Source of the DNA: Notospermus geniculatus
Taxonomy: Eukaryota > Nemertea > Pilidiophora > Heteronemertea > Lineidae
DNA: 64,000 nucleotides
Direction: 5' to 3'
Assembly (NCBI GenBank): GCA_002633025.1
Contig: NMRB01000858.1
Span: 4,823-68,822, forward strand
Part shown: piece by piece, positions 25,209 to 35,006 of the stretch
How the letters are laid out: the number at the start of each line of letters is the position of its first letter
Position numbering within the stretch: position 1 is the stretch's first letter
Position numbers and translations under genes: made by a program
Notes under the pieces: generated by a model
Database searches by the model: none
What the model saw: only the letters and a program-made list of their open reading frames with translations
What the model was told of the DNA's origin: nothing

Positions 25209-25505
25209 AGGTGCTCTGGTTCGAATTGTAAACATTACGGTGTGCCACCTATTGTCAACTTCTGGTACTGACAAATCAGATAAAATCGAATTAAATCTCG
25301 TCTTTCACAACTTTTTGTTTGTTTTTGAGCGTAAAATCATAAATATATTTCAGTTAAAAGAATATTTATCAAGATAGATATAAAAATATATAACATTAAT
25401 GTTTTGGTATACACGGTGCTGCCACCTGCCCAAGGAAAAATAACTATTATAATCAACCATGTAAATAAACAAACCGTAATGTTTACAATTCGAACTAGAG
25501 CACCT
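25209..25505. mobile_element. AGGTGCTCTGGTTCGAATT MITE with TTAA target duplication
   Basis: It is 297 bp with inverted ends AGGTGCTCTRGTTCGAATTG, flanked by TTAA at 25205-25208 and 25506-25509. The TTAA target is typical of piggyBac or Kolobok families. The interior matches 12069-12361 in reverse. Confidence 0.88.
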
Positions 25506-25514
25506 TTAAGTCCA

Positions 25515-26280
25515 GGTGCAGTTGATTTTGTGACTGCCATTTCCAAACCCGTTTTAGGTTGTCATGCATTCAATGAACAGACCTCTGTGTGGGAATAGCA
25601 AAAGTATCAAGTCGAGGGGATGACACCGTCAATTTTTGCTTCCCCTTTTAATGCGATTGGAACTTATGATCCGTAACATAAAAAACCTAAATGCAATGGT
25701 GAGAACCTCAGCCTCAAAAGAGGCAAAGAAAAGATCTGAGAAAGCCGTGCCATTATTGCTTTTTGCCGTTCTTTGACATATGGGCTTGGGGCCGCGCTCT
25801 TTAGGATCTCTTTGCTAAGGCTAATGACGAAATCTCCTGCATATTTTGCACCGTACAATCATATCCTACTCGACTCCCCGAGCTGTCATCCGCAGGCGGA
25901 GGTCCAAGAGGTGAATTTATCGCCTTCTTCCATATCGTTGAATCCGTGGCCCCTCTTGGATGTACTTATCGACAGATCAGCGATGGAGGAATCATCTGTT
26001 GCTTAGACACCGATTAGTCTGTCTGAAGAACAATTCCATCGATCACATTCCTTTAGATCTCCGGCGTGTGTGGTGGTACTTGACATTTCTGGCTGTCACA
26101 TGCACTCCAGCCTTTCAAAGACATCCGTAGAAGAAATGGTTTCAATGCATATATAGTTTTCTCCTAGACCTTTGATGAAAGCATGGTCGTTATCAAAGCG
26201 AATCCAAAAAGCAACTGAAATGGCTGCACAGCATTAGCCTAGCCTATATCGGAATTTTTACAAAATTGACGAATCTCCTG
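25515..26280. other. No gene recognised
   Basis: A short open frame on the minus strand (25664-25858) has no supporting motif. The rest is non-coding. Confidence 0.45.
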
Positions 26281-26287
26281 TATCATT

Positions 26288-26406
26288 GGCTGACATTTAT
26301 AAAAGCTAGCGAATGCTTTTACTTTAATTTTTGTAGTACATTTGCATTGGACACTGCTGTGCAAATCTTAAGTAAAATCACTTGCTAACTTTTATGAATA
26401 CCAGCC
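26288..26406. mobile_element. Short hairpin MITE, GGCTGRYATTYATRAA type
   Basis: GGCTGACATTTATAAAAG pairs with ACTTTTATGAATACCAGCC. A close relative is at 54979-55099. Confidence 0.85.
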
Positions 26407-26432
26407 ATTGTTTTGAACAAAGCTTCAGTGAA

Positions 26433-27051
26433 AAACTCGGCTTCGTCAAAATGACGAACTTAGGTTCGTTTTCCATTTATCACCAAACTGAGTATCTAAT
26501 TCGTCGAAATGACAAATCCACGGTTCGTCAAACCTTGTTAGAGATTGTTTGAGATACAACAAGGGTTCGTCAAAATGACGAACGTGGATTTGTCATTTCG
26601 ACGAATTAGATACTCAGTTTGGTGATAAATGGAAATTAACGAACCTAAGGCCACATAAAAAAAGAAAGCTGGTGATCGTCCCCGCCCGACCCGCGCAAAC
26701 GGCCCCGACCCAGGTTTTTTTTTCAAGAAAAATTTCTTTCAATTTTTTTTCTTCAAAAATACATGTACACGTAACTTTGTTTTCTATTCATTTCCAAAAA
26801 ACCTTTCAAATTCTCCTCTTAAATATATTTTGACCATTGACATCACTTGTAGTTCAGTTCATATCACACCTGGGATACAAAGGAAACGATTTCAAGGCAT
26901 TTGGTTGTTACCATCGACTCATTCTTCATGCCAATTCACTGTAAAAAAAATAAATAAAAAAGCCTTCCCCTACCCACCTCCTCCCCGAGAAAAGGACGAC
27001 CACCATTTTTTATGTGGCCTAAGTTCGTCATTTTGACGAAGCAGAGTTTGT
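26433..27051. mobile_element. Foldback (CTTCGTCAAAATGACGAA) split by another element
   Basis: The outer arms CTTCGTCAAAATGACGAAC, CGTTTTCCATTTATCACC and AATTCGTCGAAATGACAAAT each return in reverse complement. The final arm is separated from the rest by the insertion 26649-27018. Confidence 0.88.
26649..27018. mobile_element. GGCCACATAAAAA element nested in a foldback, CTAA duplicated
   Basis: The ends GGCCACATAAAAAA and TTTTTTATGTGGC pair. CTAA precedes (26645-26648) and follows (27019-27022). Removing 26649-27022 restores the host arm. The same end occurs at 39110. Confidence 0.85.
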
Positions 27052-27109
27052 GTTCCCCCTTCTGATGTTCTCGCCAAATGGTTAAATTTAACGGTATTTG
27101 TTCTTACAG

Positions 27110-27219
27110 ACCTTTGTAAAGATGGCCGATAAGGGTAAACTGATAGAGCAACTTAGGAAAAGGCTAGAGGACGTGCCACCTTTGGAAGGGGAGCCAGATT
27201 TTGTGAGATCGGACGAGAC
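27110..27219 (+). CDS. CRAL-TRIO gene, first coding exon
   Basis: A pyrimidine-rich acceptor (TTGTTCTTACAG) precedes 27110, a 12-nt leader follows, and ATG is at 27122. Translation starts MADKGKLIEQLRKRLEDVPP and reaches FVRSDET. The donor is GTAAGT at 27220, in phase 2. The short leader implies an untranslated upstream exon that I could not place. Confidence 0.8.
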
Positions 27220-30200
27220 GTAAGTGCCTTTCGTACATGTAGCTTTCAGTCAGTTGACCAATAGGTGTCGCTACGACACAATTCAATGCCTAGAGGATCC
27301 ATCCATGCTTAGGGGCCGTCTCAAAATTACATTGAAGTGACTTCATCTTTTGCCTGACCCTCTCCGCCCTTGAAATAATGAAGTGGGCACTTGACATTGG
27401 CTTTATCCATGTAGGGGCGGTAGGCATGGAAAGATGATAAAGAAAAACATGTGAAGACACTAGTAAACCAAGAAAGCAATATTTATGTATGGTATAATCT
27501 ATTCTCCTGTAAAAAAGAGTGATGCCATTTTTTTCAAAAAAGATGAAGTGGGCTTCCCCAAATCGAGAACCCCCTCCCCCAGACGAAGTCACTTCGTCTT
27601 TTTTGGCATCAAAACAATTTTGAGACGGCCCCTTAGCTTGATTGAGGACCAATCAAGAGAATGTTCTTTTGTATTGGTCCGCTGGGACTTTGCTGTCATC
27701 TTTGGGCAAAAAGCGTGGCTGACTAGGCTCCTATTGCCGGTGTGGAAGGAATAGTAATCCGAGTTAAAATATTCTGCTGTTGTGAGATTTATTCCAATAG
27801 TCCATGGTTTCTATTTGTCATCATATACCCTGATCCCTCGTTGAACAATAAAACCAGACCGAGGTTCCAGACCAGAAATTGACGATATGCATGAGGTCTT
27901 TTTGCCTGCTCCTTCAAGAATTTTCGTCAAAACCAATCTCTGTAAAGGTACAGCGTGATGTCCGGATTGCATGCCAACACTGTTCATAGATAACAAAACG
28001 GGTTTCAATCTACTTTCCATGCATTAATTATAAGACGGTTAACCATGTTACCACGCTGTGGAACACACAAACAGCTACTACATGTACATCTACATGAACA
28101 TGTACTGTACAAGGAACTAGCTGTACTCATGCCAGCCAGCTCAGACTGACACGCAAAGTGGCGAGTCATGGACCCACCTAATTCAACTTCGTGTAATATC
28201 ACCAAATTATGAATAATGTGGCATGTGTAAAAACGTTTCGCTGAAGAGAACGTTGGACCATCTGTTTCACTGTTATGATGTCTACATGTACATGTACATG
28301 GGACGTAATGTACTTTTTCTCCATCAGGTTGGTACGCTTTTTGAAATCACGTGACTGGAAACTGGGAGACGCGGAGAAGCTTCTCCGGGCGACTATCGAC
28401 TGGAGGCGAGAAAATCATCCGCTGAAGATCGATTGTAGATGGTGCCATGAAAAACCAGGATTTCATACAATGGTTGGTGTAAAATGTTGTTGATTGACCG
28501 GGTTGATTGAAGTCAGGGATAGTTGCTTTTCTTAAATCAGTCAAAATAAAATGATTAAAACATTTTTTCTTCAAAAATTTTATTGGTGCATGCTGTCAAA
28601 TGGAACGAAGTGTTGTTGGTTGGCTGTTCAAGCTCGTTGACGTTACTGTTTTATGATTGTCTGGTATTTGATGACGATAAGATTGAGAACTTTTTTCTCA
28701 AAAATTGCAATGGCTCTTAAGGGCGTAAGAAATAAAAGTGGAAAATGAGAAGTGAGAAATTTTGGACTTTTGCGCGAAATTTTCAGTTTCTCAAATTTGG
28801 GTAAATTTTTTCCCATTTTGAGAAATTTCGCCTGAAATGTCAGACAAAATGTCATTTCTCAAAATGGGAAAAAATTCTATCCCAATTTGAGAAATTGAAA
28901 AATTCGCGCAAAAGTGCCAAATTTCCCACTTCTTATTTTCTGCTTTAATTTCTTACTCCCTTTAATTTCAATTTCTAAGAACTAAAGTGGGCTAGTGGCT
29001 GATGATTGTCCAGTAAAAACTCGTCTTCTTCGTTTTGAAAGTATGTTCTTTCGACGTTGCAGCGCCAAGTGGGATTCGACGAACTAGGCCGACCAGTGAT
29101 GTACGCTTCCTTTCCTCAAGCCTCAACAAGGAAGAACTATGTGGAAGATACGATAGCTCACGTGACGTATCTCATAGAAAATGCCAAGCGGACCATGAGA
29201 GAAGGCATTCATACTTGGGTTTGGGTGATTGACTGCACGGGTAAGATAGATTGACAGTTACCCGAGGTGTTACTCAACCACTGTGTACAATTGGACGTAA
29301 AGCCGGTGACAGACTAGCGCGTACGCCGCGCGTCCTGCAGGCGTTCCGCCAATCAGATTCTTCGGTAGGTGTTTCGGTCCGTGTTACCGCCTCCTGATTG
29401 GTTGAACGCGTTCCTGACGCGTTGCTTACGCGCCAGTCTGTCACCGCCAAGGGCTCAATTCCACAGTTCGACGCTGACGCGCAAGTGCGGTTGAAATAGT
29501 CAATGGACTCAACCTACATGTAGGAGTGATTCGAACGCCGACGCCGACGTTACCGCCGACGCCATATGCTGGTGGAAACGAGCCCTTAATAGGCCATTCG
29601 AAATTCATGAATTCACTGTACATGTGCATTGGTAGTCACTTTCAAATGCAAATCAACAGGTTGCAGCGATCTGCAAGATATTGCCAGGCCCGTAGAATTC
29701 TATTGGCTCTTGATCAATTTTTGTACGCAGTGTGCTCCGGGTACATGGAATGAATAACATAGCGATCATTCTTTAGTTGAGCACGGGTGTTGCACTTTGG
29801 TTCAAAATATTGAAAATACTAGTACTCTATTCCCATCTTTCTAAGGTCAGAGGGTAGATGTGCAGGATCAAGCCTAAACCTATATTCCTTGAATGTACAG
29901 TACGTGCAGATAGCCAATGGCAGTGAGGCATTCAGGAGGCATAGCTGAGGCCTTACAATGAACCAATCATCGGCCCGTAATCTAGAAGCTTCTTTAACTA
30001 TAAGGTTTACATGTACCTTTAGCTATTGTTTGCAGGGCAGAATACAAAAGGTTAAAGTGGACCGTAGAGTTAAGGAGGCTTCTAAAATACGGGCAGTGGG
30101 TGGTGATTCCTGAAGTACATGCAGAGTAGGCCTATTTCGAAGATCATAGGTTCCTTAAAATTTTCGTCCTAGGTTCTTTTTTCTGCTTTTACGTTAGGAA

Positions 30201-32743
30201 TAATGGATCGGTATTATAATTGGCTTTATTGACTCACTGCGTCTTCAAACTTTAACCTGTATATCCTCGCTGTTTTCAGGCATATCCCTACCGGTATGTA
30301 ACCCCCGTCTAGGCTATGGTGTCACGCAAGTGATGTCCAACTTCTACCCGGAGCGACTGGGCCTAGTCATCTGCCTTAACCACAGCTCAATGTTCCAAGG
30401 TGTCTGGAAAGCTATCAAGGTGTTTCTTCATCCGAACACCGTCTCTAAAATGAAGCTGGTACGGTCGAAGAAAAAAGTCGCTGATACGTTCGAGAAATAT
30501 TTTTCTCACGAGCTCGCAAAGTGGCTTATGGAGGAGATACAGCTTAACAAACAGCGCCCTCTATCGCAAACTCAGAAAGAATTCTGGAAAGGGCCGAAAG
30601 ATCCTTTTGTCCATGATCCGCGCGGTTGTCCGTCCTATGTGCAGAATTTCATTGACACCTTCCCAATCATGAGTCGTGATAAAAAGAATGTGCATAGACC
30701 TCATCCGAATGTGATAGACTTTCTATCTGGCAAGGAACTCAAAGCCAGTGAACCTTCACCAACATTTGACCATGAGCAAGCCACGGGTGCTTGTGGTAAC
30801 CATGACGCCGACCTTGACCTCGATGACTCAGACTCTACCCTTGAACTTGANCCGACGTTACCGCCGACGCCATACGCTGGTGGAAACGAGCCCTTAATAG
30901 GCCATTCGAAATTCATGAATTCACTGTACATGTGCATTGGTACTCACTTTCAAATGCAAATCAACAGGTTGCAGCCATCTGCAAGATATTGCCAGGCCCG
31001 TAGAATTCTATTGGCTCTTGATCAATTTTTGTACGCAGTGTGCCCTGGGTACATGAAATGAATAACATAGCGATCATTCTTTAGTAGAGCACGGGTGTTG
31101 CACTTTGAGTTCAAAATATTGAAAATACTCTATTCCCATCTTTCTAAGGTCATTGAGTAGATATGCAGGATCAAGCCTAAACCTATATTCCTTGAATCAA
31201 GAATATATAAGTACCAAGAATGTACAACTTAGTAATCAATCAAAAGGGTGGGCATTAGGTTACTTTTTCTGATAATAGAGGGCGTCCGGTTATTATAGGC
31301 CTTCTAATTAAATAACTAATGGTTAGATTTAACGATTGTTGACTGAATTGTATTATTTAGAATATCATCAACATTCTTATGTAAAGTTACAGACATATTA
31401 CTGGCATACAATTTTTTTTTTGATTTTGGTAAAACCATGGATTTGTTGTATAGGTCAGAGTGCCCGACCCTGAGATCAAGTACAATATCAATTTGTCGAA
31501 AATATGGTCCATTCAAAACTGCTCTGTAGCTCGGTTATTTCTGAGTGCATATAACTACGGGAGGTGTCATTTTGTTCGTAATGATCTTCTCTACACAATA
31601 ACCCTCCACAAATTAAGATCCCTTCGGTTACAGGGTCACCAGAGGCAAATTAGTAAACTGACTTTTTGGCACAATTCGGAGTTGTACATTCTTGGTACTT
31701 ATATATTCTTGCTTGAATGTACAGTACGTGCAGATAGCCAATGGCAGTGAGGCATTCAGGAGGCATAGCTGAGGCCTTACACTGAACCAATCATCGGCCC
31801 GTATTCTAGAAGCTTCTTTAACTATAAGGTTTACATGTACCTTTAGCTATTGTTTGCAGGGCAGAATACAAAAGGTTAAAGTGGACCGTAGAGTTAAGGA
31901 GGCTTCTAAAATACGGGCCATAATGTGGACAGACTTGCAGTGGGTGGTGATTCCTGAAGTACATGCAGAGTAGGCCTATTTCGAAGATCATAGGTTCCTT
32001 AAAATTTTCGTCCTAGGTTCTTTTTTCTGCTTTTACGTTAGGAATAATGGATCGGTATTATAATTGGCTTTATTGACTCACTGCGTCTTCAAACTTTAAC
32101 CTATATTTCCTCGCTGTTTTCAGGCATATCCCTACCGGTATGTAACCCCCGTCTAGGCTATGGTGTCACGCAAGTGATGTCCAACTTCTACCCGGAGCGA
32201 CTGGGCCTAGTCATCTGCCTTAACCACAGCTCAATGTTCCAAGGTGTCTGGAAAGCTATCAAGGTGTTTCTTCATCCGAACACCGTCTCTAAAATGAAGC
32301 TGGTACGGTCGAAGAAAAAAGTCGCTGACACGTTCGAGAAATATTTTTCTCACGAGCTCGCAAAGTGGCTTATGGAGGAGATACAGCTTAACAAACAGCG
32401 CCCTCTATCGCAAACTCAGAAAGAATTCTGGAAAGGGCCGAAAGATCCTTTTGTCCATGATCCGCGCGGTTGTCCGTCCTATGTGCAGAATTTCATTGAC
32501 ACCTTCCCAATCATGAGTCGTGATAAAAAGAATGTGCATAGACCTCATCCGAATGTGATAGACTTTCTATCTGGCAAGGAACTCAAAGCCAGTGAACCTT
32601 CACCAACATTTGACCATGAGCAAGCCACGGGTGCTTGTGGTAACCATGACGCCGACCTTGACCTCGATGACTCAGACTCTACCCTTGAACTTGAAATTAG
32701 TGACGAGTATCAGGTGCCCAAGGACGCTGTACCAATTTTCTAG
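27122..32743 (+). CDS. CRAL-TRIO (Sec14-like) domain protein, four coding exons
   Basis: Joining 27122-27219, 28328-28472, 29063-29240 and 32124-32743 gives 1041 nt, or 346 residues plus a TAG stop. The reading frame is kept across every GT-AG junction. The first third resembles a CRAL-TRIO N domain (SDETLVRFLKSRDWKLGDAE, then an acidic/basic helix ending DWRRE). Residues of about 85-250 look like a Sec14/CRAL-TRIO lipid-binding fold, with GRPVMY, WVWVIDCTG, PERLGLVICLNHSSMF and a basic KLVRSKKKV stretch. Known members shuttle phosphoinositides, tocopherol, retinal or other lipids between membranes in the cytosol; the ligand here cannot be read from sequence. The tail is acidic (DADLDLDDSDSTLELE). 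The ATG at 27122 is chosen because it follows a good acceptor at 27108-27109 and opens the conserved frame, so a 5' UTR exon probably lies upstream. The final exon also occurs at 30280-30850 as a second haplotype. Family call is confident; orthology is not assigned. Confidence 0.85.
27232..27738. mobile_element. GAGC...GTTGACCAATAGGTGTC MITE split by a GGGGCCGTCTCAAAATT foldback (in CRAL-TRIO intron 1)
   Basis: The left part (TTGACCAATAGGTGTCGC) and right part (GGTCCGCTGGGACTTTGCTG to GGCTCCTATTG) match the uninterrupted copy at 46041-46219. Between them sits 27311-27633, whose ends AGGGGCCGTCTCAAAATT and AATTTTGAGACGGCCCCT pair. Confidence 0.83.
28328..28472 (+). CDS. CRAL-TRIO gene, exon 2
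   Basis: Acceptor is CCATCAG at 28321-28327. The first base completes the split Thr codon of exon 1, then LVRFLKSRDWKLGDAEKLL follows, the hallmark of the CRAL-TRIO N helices. The donor used is GTTGGT at 28473, which is weak. A stronger-looking GTGTAA lies four bases later but would break the frame into exon 3. Confidence 0.8.
28721..28961. mobile_element. GGGAGTAAG foldback MITE, copy 4 (CRAL-TRIO intron 2)
   Basis: It begins GGGCGTAAGAAATAAAAG and ends CTTACTCCC. TTAA stands at 28717-28720 and 28962-28965. Confidence 0.85.
29063..29240 (+). CDS. CRAL-TRIO gene, exon 3
   Basis: Acceptor is GACGTTGCAG at 29053-29062; donor is GTAAGA at 29241, in phase 1. It encodes RQVGFDELGRPVMYASFPQA and ends in THTWVWVIDCTG-like sequence. 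This is the first beta strand and helix pair of the lipid-binding lobe. Confidence 0.82.
29300..29590. repeat. Two adjacent foldbacks in CRAL-TRIO intron 3
   Basis: 29300-29447 has ends CGGTGACAGACTAGCGCG and CGCGCCAGTCTGTCACCG. 29449-29590 has ends AAGGGCTCAATTCCAC and GTGGAAACGAGCCCTT. Confidence 0.82.
29972..30094. mobile_element. Short hairpin MITE, CGTATTCTAGAAGCTTC family (haplotype 1)
   Basis: Same family as 7901-8018, inside CRAL-TRIO intron 3. The allele copy is 31796-31919. Confidence 0.85.
30280..30850 (+). CDS. CRAL-TRIO exon 4, second haplotype copy, truncated at an N
   Basis: The sequence is nearly identical to 32124-32694 and uses the same acceptor. The one clear coding difference, GAT here against GAC there in the codon before Thr, is silent. 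It stops at the single N at 30851, after which sequence resembling 29541 onward starts again. It is best read as the other allele assembled in series, not as a second exon or a gene duplication. Confidence 0.85.
31198..31711. mobile_element. 514-bp inverted-repeat element present in one haplotype only
   Basis: The ends are inverted repeats of about 32 bp starting CAAGAATATATAAGTACC. CTTGAAT occurs immediately left (31191-31197) and right (31712-31718) as a probable 7-bp target duplication. The other haplotype reads straight through this point (around 29885-29897) with a single CTTGAAT. The interior has no recognisable transposase, so it is a non-autonomous DNA element. Confidence 0.85.
31796..31919. 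mobile_element. Short hairpin MITE, CGTATTCTAGAAGCTTC family (haplotype 2)
   Basis: Allelic to 29972-30094. Here the right end is intact (ATACGGGCC) and is followed by about 20 bases missing from the other allele. Confidence 0.85.
32124..32743 (+). CDS. CRAL-TRIO gene, terminal exon 4 (complete copy)
   Basis: Acceptor is CTGTTTTCAG ending at 32123, and the first bases complete the glycine codon split after exon 3. The exon runs through PERLGLVICLNHSSMF and the basic hinge to an acidic C terminus, with TAG at 32741-32743. It is the only complete version: the copy at 30280 stops at an assembly join. Confidence 0.85.
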
Positions 32744-32749
32744 TATTTA

Positions 32750-34216
32750 AGGTAATAATGTGCTGTGCATAGTGTAGAAACAACCGTATATTTTGGGAGA
32801 TTGGATTTAGAGATATCTATACACATATTTCTAAACAAGACTATAGTGTATAATAGAAACGAAGGATGACGAAATGCTCATCAGAATTTGACGTACTAGC
32901 GGTACCTATTCTGAATTTACGTGATGTCTCTTTGGCATTTGCTGGCCGCGAAGATCATTGTCACCAAATTCATCTAACTGTACTCTAGGTTGTTGGCATT
33001 TTGTCGGCTGATTCAACAGTTATACTCGTATCGACCTTGTGTCAATAATGGACGCGTAACAGATGGCGTTGTGCCCAGCTGACATGAGACTAGTGATTCA
33101 TGTACGTGTACGGTATGTATACCAGTTGCAGAGGCAATGTAGGCCTACTATCTTCAAAACATGGACCAGTGCAAAACTGGCTTTCTGAACTATTCTCGCA
33201 TTAATTTGGATGCTGAATGTGCTTCTCTTGCAAACGATTTCATAGTTGATCCTACTTAAGGCTAAAATGAAGATGGTGCGATCTCGATGCCATGGAGATT
33301 GTGAACTGCAAACGACCACTCTGAACTACAGAGTCATGACCTTCGTCGTCATTGACTCTGACGTACCACGGCCGCCATGCTGCAGGGACTACTTATTTTC
33401 AGTGGTCATGTGACCTCATCTGGTCATGTGACAAACAAGATGGCCGGAAAACTGCAAGATGTCGTTGTCAAGTAGTTCACCAATGACACCGAAAAAACCT
33501 GCTACACCTGTTTAATGATGGAGTAAATATATTCAGCAGCGATGTACACGATGTATTTTGAATTTCGAGCGAAATTGTCGTCGTTTAAAATTGTTCAAGG
33601 ATCTATTCAATATGCGGATGGAACTAGGATGTTAGGCGGTCAGGCTTCGTCATGCCGGCGCAGTGCGGTAGAGTGCGCAAGATGGCGCCCATAATACAGT
33701 CGAGATATATGTACGGAGGCCCGACGGAAATTGCCGAAGTACATACGAAGATGACGTCGATTGTGCAAACGACGCAGGAAGGAGACTCTCGATATTGTTC
33801 ACCCTGGAATGTGTGAGATATTTAAACACATTGCGATGGAAGCATTACGTATTTTTGCAGAATGCCTGATAAGACCTCTGCTTGCAAAATCTGAATGGTG
33901 GCCAACGCCATCTTTTCAAAGATGGCTCAACCACAACACTTTTACATGTATTTTGAAATCACGTTAGAAACATGCATGAATTGGAAACGGTAACGCGTTG
34001 CTAGGGCTACGCTTAAAACTTCATAAGATGTACATTTTCATCAAATGCTTTGCTTCATGGAATGTGCTTTACTCTAACAAATCAAATGATGTGCATCGAA
34101 ATGTAGGATTTTCATGGCACTTTGATTCAATCTCAAGTCCCATATTGGAAGACAACCAATTTGAAATACATGTATCGCTGGTGCCTTGCTCATCTAAGTC
34201 GTAACCAGTGAAGGTC
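32750..34216. other. 3' flank of the CRAL-TRIO gene; no further gene recognised
   Basis: Non-coding. Small inverted motifs occur (GCCATCTTTTCAAAGATGGC near 33906). No clear AATAAA was noticed close to the stop. Confidence 0.5.
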
Positions 34217-34228
34217 AACAATATCACT

Positions 34229-34594
34229 AAACTCCCTACGCAGTTATGAGTTTACTCGCTCTCCACAACTGCTTTACTTCGTGGAAGTCGCCGCGTTTGG
34301 TCAACAGATGGCGCCGGGGCCTGGCGCGATTTTTACAGCCTATCAGCACGCTGCTTTCATAACTCTTTGGCCCGTTGGCAACGGATGTTCTTGTGCTACC
34401 ATGGCTACGAACCGCTCGGCCAATGAAAAAGTGTCTCAGGCCAGCTTGGTTACCGGTTGCTCGGTGCTCTCATTGGTCGACTCTCTCGGCGCCATCTGTT
34501 GACCAAACGCGGCGAATTTTACGAAGTTAAGCAGTTGTGGAGAGCGGATAGGCCTAAACCGAAGGGGGCGCGGTACACAACTGCGTAGGGAGTT
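34229..34594. mobile_element. Foldback flanked by a 12-bp direct repeat
   Basis: The arms AACTCCCTACGCAGTT and GCTCTCCACAACTGCTT, plus GTTTGGTCAACAGATGGCGC, return in reverse complement. AACAATATCACT occurs directly left (34217-34228) and right (34595-34606). Confidence 0.85.
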
Positions 34595-34621
34595 AACAAT
34601 ATCACTCGCCCATTAATGTAA

Positions 34622-35006
34622 AGGCGGGTATTTGTAAAATAAGAAACGAAACAAAATCAGAAACGAAGAAACGAGGCCCATGGCGCATTCTTGGTGTGTA
34701 GTCGAGTGTTTTGAAATGGTTTCTAATGAAAAGGGCCCTCATAAAAAATACTGGGAATGCACAATACCCAGTTCCTATCCACAAAAGTTGAGATCAGTAT
34801 CATGATGTTTCTCTAAGACGTAACGTACATGTAACAGTCCAGTAGGAGCGGCCTAACATTAACCCCACCTGCGCAAAAAAGTCGGTCATCCCCATTCCAG
34901 TTAATGCCAAGTTATTCCATGTTTTATATGTTACGTTTCTTCGTTTATGGTTTCGTTTCTTGTTTCTGGTTTCGTTTCGTTTCTTATTTTACAAATACCC
35001 TGTAAA
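34622..35006. repeat. Foldback with GGGTATTTGTAAAATAAGAAA ends (haplotype 1)
   Basis: GGGTATTTGTAAAATAAGAA pairs with TTCTTATTTTACAAATACCC. The right half recurs in the allelic segment near 35935-36000. Confidence 0.82.

Larger units (their letters stand above)
29541..32694 (+). repeat. Allelic segment assembled twice around the N at 30851
   Basis: 29541-30850 and 30852-32694 carry the same order of landmarks: the end of a small foldback, the TTCATGAATTCACTG stretch, a 120-bp hairpin, the intron end and exon 4. They differ by point changes, a 20-bp indel (only copy 2 has the bases after ACGGGCCATAATG near 31921-31940) and a 514-bp insertion in copy 2. Small differences with conserved order point to two haplotypes. 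Confidence 0.85.

Noticed and set aside
28473-28480. Alternative donor GTGTAA at 28477 for CRAL-TRIO exon 2
   Set aside because: It would shift the frame into exon 3; the GTTGGT donor keeps HTM-RQVGFDELGRP in frame.
30330-31061. Open frame running through the N at 30851 with a new C terminus
   Set aside because: The N is a haplotype join; sequence after it is intron 3 of the second allele.
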